Positions 1 to 5,047 of a DNA stretch of 13,771 bases are shown here, in pieces (position 1 is the stretch's first letter; every line of letters starts with the position of its first letter). The stretch covers positions 1-13,771 of the forward strand of contig CALMIH010000139.1 of NCBI GenBank assembly GCA_937864085.1. The letters are read 5' to 3'. The notes under the pieces were generated by a model. It was not told where the DNA came from and did not search any database. It worked only from the letters and a program-made list of their open reading frames with translations. The position numbers were made by a program, and so were the translations under genes. This DNA comes from an uncultured Chloroflexota bacterium (GTDB lineage Bacteria; Chloroflexota; Limnocylindria; Limnocylindrales; Limnocylindraceae).

Positions 1-61
1 GATGCTTGGCGAGTATCGCTATGCTGAACAGTCATTCTGTTGGGGAAACTCAACGAGTTAC
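1..61. other. Upstream intergenic stretch at the left edge
   Basis: No gene is visible here. A short hairpin (AACAG, loop TCATT, CTGTT, about 27-41) is too weak and has no T-run, so I do not call it a terminator. TATGCT at 20-25 could be a -10 box for the tRNA pair, but its -35 would lie beyond the window edge, so it cannot be judged. Confidence 0.3.
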
Positions 62-134
62 GCCCTCTTAGCTCATTCGGTAGAGCACTTCCATGGTAAG
101 GAAGAGGTGGTGGGTTCGATTCCCACAGAGGGCT
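62..134 (+). tRNA. tRNA-Thr (anticodon GGT)
   Basis: A full cloverleaf can be drawn. The acceptor stem pairs 62-68 with 127-133. The D arm pairs GCTC with GAGC (71-74/83-86). The anticodon stem is CTTCC/GGAAG (88-92/100-104) around the loop ATGGTAA, which places GGT at 95-97 and reads the Thr codon ACC. The T arm is GTGGG/CCCAC (110-114/122-126) with loop TTCGATT. The discriminator base is T134. No CCA is encoded, since the next bases are CGG, so CCA must be added after transcription. The gene lies 10 bases upstream of a second tRNA and is probably co-transcribed with it. Confidence 0.95.
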
Positions 135-144
135 CGGTAATCTA

Positions 145-221
145 GGCGGCGTAGCTCAGTTGGTGAGAGCATCCGGCTCATAATCGGAAGGTCGCCGGTT
201 CGAATCCGGCCGTCGCCTCCA
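145..221 (+). tRNA. tRNA-Met (anticodon CAT), elongator type
   Basis: The acceptor stem GGCGGCG (145-151) pairs with CGTCGCC (211-217) with one G-U. The D stem is GCTC/GAGC (154-157/167-170). The anticodon stem TCCGG/TCGGA (172-176/184-188) encloses CTCATAA with CAT at 179-181. The T arm is GCCGG/CCGGC (194-198/206-210) around TTCGAAT. The first pair is G-C, which argues against initiator tRNA-fMet, where the first pair is mismatched. The discriminator is T218 followed by an encoded CCA at 219-221. CAT is also the anticodon of tRNA-Ile2 (read as AUA after lysidine modification). Elongator Met is the better guess from the acceptor sequence, but the two cannot be fully separated by eye. Confidence 0.85.
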
Positions 222-256
222 CAGCACGCCACCAGGGCATCACCCCCAGCGTCAGG

Positions 257-265
257 TGCTACACT
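257..265 (+). promoter_or_regulatory. Candidate extended -10 promoter for the rpsF operon
   Basis: TGCTACACT matches the TG-N-TANNNT extended -10 pattern (TG 257-258, hexamer 260-265). No good -35 is visible 17 bases upstream (GCATCA), which is tolerable for extended -10 promoters. Transcription would start near 272, just before the leader hairpin at 282-322. This is inferred from motif and position only. Confidence 0.4.
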
Positions 266-281
266 CTCCCTCTGCCTTTCG

Positions 282-322
282 GCTCCGGCCCACTGCGCAA
301 GTTGCGTAGGGTGCACCGGGGC
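282..322 (+). promoter_or_regulatory. rpsF leader hairpin, possible S6:S18 autoregulatory element
   Basis: The outer stem GCTCCGG (282-288) pairs with CCGGGGC (316-322) over seven pairs with one G-U. An inner six-pair stem CTGCGC/GCGTAG (293-298/304-309) has loop AAGTT. Between them lies an asymmetric internal loop, and CACCG occurs at 314-318. The known bacterial rpsF leader motif bound by the S6:S18 complex has a stem with a CACCG/CCG element beside a hairpin, so position and shape agree. In this fold CCG is paired in the outer stem rather than bulged, so the assignment is tentative. The hairpin ends 8 bases before the Shine-Dalgarno sequence of rpsF, so it could influence initiation. Confidence 0.45.
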
Positions 323-345
323 GAATCCATAGGAAGGAGCGCGCA

Positions 346-750
346 ATGCGCCGTTATGAGCTCATGATGATTCTGCGACCAGACGTTGCAGAAGATCGCA
401 GCAAGGCGATCCTCGAGCGAACCGTTCGCTCAATCACCGAGTCCGGTGGCACCATCCTCAAGAACGTTCCGTGGGGACGACGCCGCATGGCGTATGAGAT
501 TGAGGGGAGCCGCGACGGGATTTACCAGATCTTCCTCTTTGAGTCGCCCGCTTCGGCGATCGCCGAAATCGAGCGCGTCCTCCTGATCACCGAAGAGGTG
601 CTGCGCCACCTTGTCATCCGTGATGAGCGCCCAGCCTCCGCAATTAGCGATGAGCTGGAAGAGGAGGCTGCCGATGCTGCCGCCGCTGCAGCCGCTGACT
701 CCGTCATTGACGAAGCTGAGAGCGACGCCGCTCCGGCCGCCGTCGAGTAG
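346..750 (+). CDS. rpsF: 30S ribosomal protein S6
   Basis: S6 binds 16S rRNA together with S18 in the platform of the small subunit. The 134-residue product opens with MRRYELMMILRPD, the first strand typical of S6, and continues with the conserved GRRRMAYEIEG and DGIYQIFLFE stretches and the closing LRHLVIRDE strand near residues 86-94. After about residue 95 comes a low-complexity Ala/Glu/Asp tail of about 40 residues. S6 tails vary in length and are often acidic. The ATG is preceded by AGGAAGGAG (331-339) at good spacing. It is the first gene of rpsF-ssb-rpsR, so S6 and its partner S18 share an operon, and a leader hairpin upstream suggests feedback control. A perfect 16-base palindrome lies inside the gene (552-567). 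Confidence 0.97.
   Translation: MRRYELMMILRPDVAEDRSKAILERTVRSITESGGTILKNVPWGRRRMAYEIEGSRDGIYQIFLFESPASAIAEIERVLLITEEVLRHLVIRDERPASAISDELEEEAADAAAAAAADSVIDEAESDAAPAAVE
552..567. repeat. Perfect 16-bp palindrome inside rpsF
   Basis: TTCGGCGATCGCCGAA reads identically on both strands and contains GCGATCGC, the core of the cyanobacterial HIP1 octamer. Three other GCGATCGC octamers occur in the window (1685-1692, 2361-2368, 3291-3298). It lies wholly in coding sequence, so any role beyond coding is unproven. Confidence 0.6.
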
Positions 751-758
751 GCCGAGCG

Positions 759-1223
759 ATGACCTTTGCAAAGATCACGCTGATCGGCAATCTTGGCGCT
801 GATCCCGAACTCGCCTTCGACAGCCAGAATCGTCCTCGCCTCTCGATGCGCGTGGCGGTGAGCGAGCGAGCGCGAACGGCGGGCGGCGAAGATAAGACCA
901 CCTGGTATCGCGTCACGATCTTCGGTCGTGCCGGCGCTGATGCGGGCAAGTCTCGTCCAGAGAAGCTCGCTGAGTTCCTGCGCAAGGGGCATGAGGTGTT
1001 TGTCACTGGTCGACTCGAAGCACGAACGTACGAGGCGAAGGATGGCACCACGCAGGTGAGCCTCGATATTGTTGCCGACGAGTTTGAGCTGCTGAAGTAT
1101 CGACCACGTGAGGCGGAGGGTGGCGCACCTGCCCGCGAGCAGGCACCACGACCAGCGGCAGCCGCCGCCGCAGATGGCGGCTCACAGGCGGCGCCGAGTG
1201 ATCTCGACGACCTTCCCTTCTAA
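759..1223 (+). CDS. ssb: Single-stranded DNA-binding protein
   Basis: SSB coats single-stranded DNA during replication, recombination and repair. The 154-residue product starts with the OB-fold signature FAKITLIGNLGADPEL, followed by SMRVAVSER, TTWYRVTIFG and GHEVFVTGRLEARTYEAKDG, filling roughly residues 1-112. A flexible Ala/Pro-rich linker follows. The protein ends in DLDDLPF, the acidic tip that recruits partners, which in other bacteria include PriA (also encoded in this window). A slightly longer GRAGADAGKSRPEK segment replaces the usual short loop before the LAEFLRKG helix. The ATG lies 8 bases after the rpsF stop with only a weak ribosome binding site, so translation is probably coupled to rpsF. 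Confidence 0.96.
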   Translation: MTFAKITLIGNLGADPELAFDSQNRPRLSMRVAVSERARTAGGEDKTTWYRVTIFGRAGADAGKSRPEKLAEFLRKGHEVFVTGRLEARTYEAKDGTTQVSLDIVADEFELLKYRPREAEGGAPAREQAPRPAAAAAADGGSQAAPSDLDDLPF

Positions 1224-1255
1224 CCCAACCCTGTAGATATTGAGAGGAGAGCAAC

Positions 1256-1525
1256 ATGGCTGAGGCACCAAAGCGATTCAAGAAGCGTGATGACAAGTTC
1301 GGTGCGGCGCGACGCCGTCGAACCTGCTCCTTCTGTGGCGATAAGCGCGGCGTGATCGATTACAAGGAGGTCAATCGGCTACGCCGTTTCATCTCCGATC
1401 GTGCGAAGATTGAGCCACGACGCAAGACGGGGAACTGCACGCAGCATCAGCACGAGCTGACGACGGCACTCAAGCGCGCGCGTCAGATGGCACTCCTTCC
1501 GTACGCTCCGCAGCACCTCGGCTAA
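1256..1525 (+). CDS. rpsR: 30S ribosomal protein S18, zinc-ligand (C+) form
   Basis: S18 pairs with S6 on 16S rRNA. The 89-residue product shows the S18 core: VIDYKEVNRLRRFISDRAKI, RRKTGNC, and the closing ALKRARQMALLPY. It keeps four potential zinc ligands, Cys24-x2-Cys27 and Cys61-x2-His64, as in the C+ paralogues known from mycobacteria, rather than the cysteine-free form. A lysine/arginine-rich N-terminus (residues 6-22) is usual. AGAGGAGAG at 1243-1251 gives a clear ribosome binding site for the ATG. The gene follows ssb by 32 bases in the common rpsF-ssb-rpsR order. rplI, often next in this operon, is absent, and a membrane permease follows instead. Confidence 0.96.
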   Translation: MAEAPKRFKKRDDKFGAARRRRTCSFCGDKRGVIDYKEVNRLRRFISDRAKIEPRRKTGNCTQHQHELTTALKRARQMALLPYAPQHLG

Positions 1526-1531
1526 CACCTC

Positions 1532-2281
1532 GTGGTGCTGATCGCGGCCATCACGGCCGCGGCGGCCCTCTACGGAACGATCGCGGGGCTTGGTGGGGGA
1601 ATCATCATCGTGCCAGCGCTCCTCTTGACTGGAGTGGCGCTCTCAACCGCAACGCCGTTAAGCCTCGCCGCCGTCTTCGTTGGCGCGATCGCTGGCCTCC
1701 TCCCCGCAGCACGGCGTCGCCTCATTGACCGCAGCGCGCTGTTGACCCTGGCACCCACAGCGTTGATCGGCGCAGCGCTCGGTGGAGTTGCGGCGCAGCG
1801 ACTTCCTGAGGAGCCGCTCCTCCTAGTCTTCGCTGTGATCGCCTTGGCGGTGGCACGCGACGCGCTTCTCCCTGATCGCCCGCTGGCGACGAAGCGAAGT
1901 GATCACCGGACGGGACAGCTCCTCCTTGTGGGAGGGGCGGGCGGCTTCTTTAGTGGCGCGCTCGGCATTGGCGGCGGCGTCTTCGTTGTTCCGACCGCTC
2001 GCCGCTTTGGGCCGATGCGCATTGAGGCGGCAACCGCTACGAGCGTGGCCGTGATCGTTGGATCCAGCGCGATTGGCGTCCTCTCGAACTTGTCTACAGC
2101 GACGACGGCCGGCGCGGGGATCACCTCGACTGAGCTGCTCGCTGCAGGACTCGGCGCCGCTGCGGGGGGCTTTGCCGGAGGGCGACTCAGCCCGCGCGTC
2201 CCCGAGCGAGCGCGCGCACTCTTGATCGCCACGGTCGCCGTGGCGGCGGCACTCGTTGCCTTGATGCGCCTCGTCGCGTAG
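1532..2281 (+). CDS. TauE/SafE-family membrane permease (putative anion exporter)
   Basis: The 249-residue product is almost entirely hydrophobic, with about seven or eight candidate membrane helices. It shows the internal duplication of the TauE/SafE (DUF81) family: GLGGGIIIVPALL near residues 20-32 and GIGGGVFVVPTARRF near residues 146-160, one per half. Members of this family move sulfite, sulfoacetate or other organic anions; the substrate cannot be read from sequence. The start is GTG at 1532, with a second GTG directly after it. The gene lies 6 bases after the rpsR stop without a clear ribosome binding site, so it is probably translated by coupling. Its length agrees with the family. 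It has no evident link to ribosome function, so its place in the rpsF operon is unexpected. Confidence 0.85.
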   Translation: MVLIAAITAAAALYGTIAGLGGGIIIVPALLLTGVALSTATPLSLAAVFVGAIAGLLPAARRRLIDRSALLTLAPTALIGAALGGVAAQRLPEEPLLLVFAVIALAVARDALLPDRPLATKRSDHRTGQLLLVGGAGGFFSGALGIGGGVFVVPTARRFGPMRIEAATATSVAVIVGSSAIGVLSNLSTATTAGAGITSTELLAAGLGAAAGGFAGGRLSPRVPERARALLIATVAVAAALVALMRLVA

Positions 2282-2294
2282 GCTGCTTCATAAC

Positions 2295-2310
2295 GCGGCG
2301 CTAGTGCCGC
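2295..2310 (+). other. Short GC-rich hairpin between the permease gene and ilvE
   Basis: GCGGC pairs with GCCGC around a six-base loop (GCTAGT; a G-T wobble could close it further). No T-run follows, so it is not a standard intrinsic terminator. It might weakly attenuate read-through into ilvE or be incidental. Confidence 0.25.
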
Positions 2311-2339
2311 CAAGCACCTTGCGGGCATAGGAGGTTGAG

Positions 2340-3287
2340 ATGGCGAACGAGACGAAGAACGCGATCGCATACTTCGAGGGCGAGTTCCGCTCGCTTGCGG
2401 ACGCGAAGGTCAACGTCATGACGCACGCCTTCCTCTACGGAACTGCAACCTTTGAGGGCATTCGCGCCTATTGGAACCCTGAGCGGGGCGAGCTCTACGC
2501 TCTCAAGTTGGACCAGCACCTAGAGCGTCTTCGTGCCTCCTGCAAGATCTTGATGATGGACCCGCTTCCAGAGGTTGCGGAGCTTCGGAAGATCATCGTT
2601 GAGCTCCTCCAGAAGAACGGGTACAAGGAGGATGTCTACGTTCGCCCGAGCGTCTACAAGAGCACCGAGGCGATCGGCGTACGCTTGCACGAACTTGCAA
2701 ACAACTTCTACGTGATCGCCATTCCGTTTGGTAACTACATTGACGTTGATAATGGGATTCGCTGCGCCACCGTAGCCACGCGGCGCACCGCAGACCTTGC
2801 GATTCCGGCACGAGCCAAGGTGGTGGGGAACTACGTGAATAGCGCTTTCTCCAAGAGCGAGGCGATGCTCAATGGCCACGACGAGGCGATCGTCCTCACG
2901 GAGGCTGGGAAGGTGTCGGAGGGCTCAGCGGAGAACCTCTTCCTCTTGCGTGGTGACACGTTGATCACCCCTGGCGCGAACGACGACATCCTTGAAGGGA
3001 TCACGCGTGCTGCGGTGATTGAGATCGCCCGCGAGTTTGGGATCAAGGTTGCCGAGCGATCGATTGACCGCAGTGAGCTCTACATCGGTGACGAACTCTT
3101 CCTTTGTGGCACTGGGGCACAGATCTCGCCGGTGATTGAGGTGGATCATCGTGCGATCGGGACTGGTGCGATCGGCCCGGTGACGAAGAGGATCCAGGAG
3201 CGCTACTTCGCAGCGGTCCAGGGTCGAGTCCCTGAGTACGCCCACTGGCTCACCCCGATTTATGGAGCGGCAAAGAGCCGATCGTAA
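2340..3287 (+). CDS. ilvE: Branched-chain amino acid aminotransferase
   Basis: This is a class IV (fold IV) PLP enzyme that transaminates 2-oxo acids to valine, leucine and isoleucine using glutamate. The 315-residue product matches the family's usual length. Features in order: THAFLYGTATFEGIRAYW (residues 28-45), the VRPSVYKS region, the PLP-binding lysine at Lys160 within ARAKVVGNYVNS, the Glu194 motif EGSAENLF that contacts the cofactor pyridine nitrogen, the ILEGITRAAVIEIA segment, and the GTGAQISPV loop near residues 257-265. These fit IlvE better than D-amino-acid transaminase or aminodeoxychorismate lyase. The ATG has a near-perfect ribosome binding site, AGGAGGT at 2329-2335, the strongest in the window. 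No T-box or leader-peptide attenuator fits in the 58-base upstream gap. It converges with the LCP gene, 33 bases away. Confidence 0.95.
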   Translation: MANETKNAIAYFEGEFRSLADAKVNVMTHAFLYGTATFEGIRAYWNPERGELYALKLDQHLERLRASCKILMMDPLPEVAELRKIIVELLQKNGYKEDVYVRPSVYKSTEAIGVRLHELANNFYVIAIPFGNYIDVDNGIRCATVATRRTADLAIPARAKVVGNYVNSAFSKSEAMLNGHDEAIVLTEAGKVSEGSAENLFLLRGDTLITPGANDDILEGITRAAVIEIAREFGIKVAERSIDRSELYIGDELFLCGTGAQISPVIEVDHRAIGTGAIGPVTKRIQERYFAAVQGRVPEYAHWLTPIYGAAKSRS

Positions 3288-3320
3288 CGAGCGATCGCGC
3301 CGCGACTCGCCGTCTCCTTG

Positions 3321-4967
3321 TTACTCGCCGATCGATGAGAGGTCGGCGCCAGTAATCACCTGGATATCTACCGTGACGCTCGGGTCGTCGATCTGGATCG
3401 CCTTGATCCCCATCGTCCGCTCAATCAGAGTGAGAGTGACTGGGATGCGTAGCGCCGCACCGTTGTACACGATTAGTCGAGTGCTCAGGAGTCCGATCTC
3501 CTCTGGCACGATGCCGAGCGGAGCTGACGCCTCAAGGCCGGCGCGCACAAGTAGCGCTGCGAAGGTTGCCGCCTCTCCTGGTCGGCCAGTTCCGTTAAGC
3601 ACCCAGATGCGTGCCGCCTCACGCAGGATCGCCTTCTCCTCCACCTCGTCTGGGGTGGGCTCTGCGGCGAATGCTGCGACGATTGCGCTGCGAATCTTCT
3701 CAACGTCTGGTGTGAGGATGTAGCCGCGCTGATCGCCGCCAACCGTCTGGTAGGTGGGCGGGGCGAAGACGATGCTCTTAATGCTTGAGTTCCCAATGCG
3801 ACCGAGCAGCTCTAGGAGTCGCGGCAGGTCGCTTTGCGGGAAGTTACTCTTGATCGCGCCTTCCAGCGTTGTCGCAAGGCTCGGCAGGTTCGCTGTGATC
3901 GCCTGGATATCTGTTTGTGCTCTAACGGCGGCGATCACCTCCTGCTGGCGTTCCGCTCGGCCGAAGTCAGAACTTCCGTGTCGGGATCGCGCGAAGATCA
4001 GCGCCTCCTGTCCGTCCATCGTCCGTATGCCGACCGGCATCCTGATGCGGCGGAGATAGCCAGCGCCAGCGGGGTAGGTCTCATCTACAACTGGGTTGCG
4101 TGTGGTGATGCGCACACCACCGAGTGTGTCAACGATCTCGCGGAATCCGCTGAAGTTCACCATAACGGAATAGTCGATACGAATGCCGTAGAGCTCGCCG
4201 AGTAGTTCGCGCAGGGCTGGCCCTGGACCGTTTGGGAAGGTGTCGGGATTCCCCTTAGCGGAGCTGTAGTACGAGTTGATCTTGTTACCGTAGGTTGCGC
4301 CGTAGAGTCCGCGCGCGTTCGCTGGGACTGGCACATCAACCGTGTCGCGCGGGATGCTGAACATGCTGACGGAGCCTTTCGTTGGGTCAACGCTTGCGAC
4401 AATGAGCGTGTCGGTATTGAAACTGGTCTCGCCCTGCCGCTGGTCTACTCCAATCAGCAAAACGTTGAGTCGCTCCGTCCCATCCCAGCTGGGAGGCTCA
4501 CTACTGCCAGGCGTTGCACCGTCATCACCTGTTCCGCTGAAGATGCCGCCGACGAGTGCCGATGCGGTTGCAACATATCCCCCAGCGAGAAGGTGGATCC
4601 AGAGGCTGACGGCGAGTGTCGTTGCGAGGCCGGCGCTGGAGAGGAGGAGTGGGCGAACTCCTGCGCCGCGCGTCAGTGCACTGCGCCATGCGTCAACTGC
4701 CGCTGCAACGCGCCAGGCTGCGGCGAGTAGGTTGAGAATGCCTGCGGCGCTGAGGCCGATCGGTGAGAGGAGGAGGCCGAGCAGCCCGGCAGGGCCATCG
4801 GCGGTGAAGAGGCCACCAACCACCGCGAGGAGGAGGAAGGGTGGGGCGAAGAGGGTGAGTGCGGCGCGCCAGCGCCGTTGGTACGCCTGGCCGAGCCCGG
4901 GGACGAGGGCGGAGAGGAGGGCGGCGGTAAAGGCGGAGAAGCGAGGAGAGACGGTCGTACTGCTCAC
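3321..4967 (-). CDS. LCP (LytR-CpsA-Psr) family protein with multi-spanning N-terminus and LytR_C domain
   Basis: LCP enzymes attach wall or capsular glycopolymers from lipid carriers to peptidoglycan outside the membrane. From the chosen start the product is 548 residues. Residues about 12-143 hold an ALVPGLGQAYQRRW segment and about three hydrophobic spans, resembling small membrane modules with a PGLGQ motif. An extracellular linker follows. The LCP domain (about 165-350) shows NVLLIGVDQR, NTDTLIVASVDP, SIPRDT, KINSYY and IFARSRH...DFGRAERQQEV, including the arginines that bind pyrophosphate lipid substrates. The C-terminus carries a LytR_C-like module beginning IWVLNGTGRPGEAA. The listed start is GTG at 4965-4967, six bases after a TATCGT box and just ahead of the first membrane region. 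ATG at 5016-5018 adds 17 residues but has no ribosome binding site and overlaps the likely ileS -35. Confidence 0.9.
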   Translation of the reverse strand: MSSTTVSPRFSAFTAALLSALVPGLGQAYQRRWRAALTLFAPPFLLLAVVGGLFTADGPAGLLGLLLSPIGLSAAGILNLLAAAWRVAAAVDAWRSALTRGAGVRPLLLSSAGLATTLAVSLWIHLLAGGYVATASALVGGIFSGTGDDGATPGSSEPPSWDGTERLNVLLIGVDQRQGETSFNTDTLIVASVDPTKGSVSMFSIPRDTVDVPVPANARGLYGATYGNKINSYYSSAKGNPDTFPNGPGPALRELLGELYGIRIDYSVMVNFSGFREIVDTLGGVRITTRNPVVDETYPAGAGYLRRIRMPVGIRTMDGQEALIFARSRHGSSDFGRAERQQEVIAAVRAQTDIQAITANLPSLATTLEGAIKSNFPQSDLPRLLELLGRIGNSSIKSIVFAPPTYQTVGGDQRGYILTPDVEKIRSAIVAAFAAEPTPDEVEEKAILREAARIWVLNGTGRPGEAATFAALLVRAGLEASAPLGIVPEEIGLLSTRLIVYNGAALRIPVTLTLIERTMGIKAIQIDDPSVTVDIQVITGADLSSIGE

Positions 4968-4973
4968 AGCAGC

Positions 4974-4979
4974 ACGATA
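4974..4979 (-). promoter_or_regulatory. Candidate -10 box for the LCP gene (leaderless)
   Basis: On the minus strand TATCGT is followed by six bases and then GTG at 4967. That spacing would put the transcription start at the first base of the start codon. No good -35 is visible. It is one of three similarly spaced elements in this window (also for ileS and def). If real, it supports the shorter LCP start. Confidence 0.4.
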
Positions 4980-5011
4980 GCGCCTCGGCGGGGGAAGAGT
5001 CGCTGCTCCGT

Positions 5012-5040
5012 TTGCCATGCAGGGACGCGCGTGGCACGCT
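5012..5040 (+). promoter_or_regulatory. Candidate ileS promoter giving a leaderless transcript
   Basis: TTGCCA (5012-5017, five of six to the -35 consensus) is followed by a 17-base spacer and CACGCT (5035-5040), with TG at 5032-5033 in the extended -10 position. The hexamer itself is a weak -10 match. Initiation about seven bases later falls on the ATG at 5048, implying an mRNA without a leader. No ribosome binding site precedes this ATG, which is consistent. Confidence 0.4.
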
Positions 5041-5047
5041 CCGTAGC

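Noticed and set aside
68..346. Minus-strand 92-residue open frame with IRTGDL and GNRTH motifs
   Set aside because: It is antisense to the two tRNA genes. These peptide motifs are a well-known artefact of translating tRNA genes, seen in many databases as spurious proteins.
3288..3320. Bidirectional terminator between convergent ilvE and the LCP gene
   Set aside because: Only a four-base CGAG/CTCG pairing and the GCGATCGC palindrome are present; there is no stable stem with a T-run on either strand.
4342..4980. Plus-strand open frame (212 codons) opposite the LCP gene
   Set aside because: The LCP frame carries clear family motifs; this one is a Ser/Arg/Pro-rich shadow.
5012..5047. Longer ileS start at ATG 5012
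   Set aside because: It adds 12 non-conserved residues and would start inside the likely promoter; ATG 5048 gives the family-typical N-terminus.
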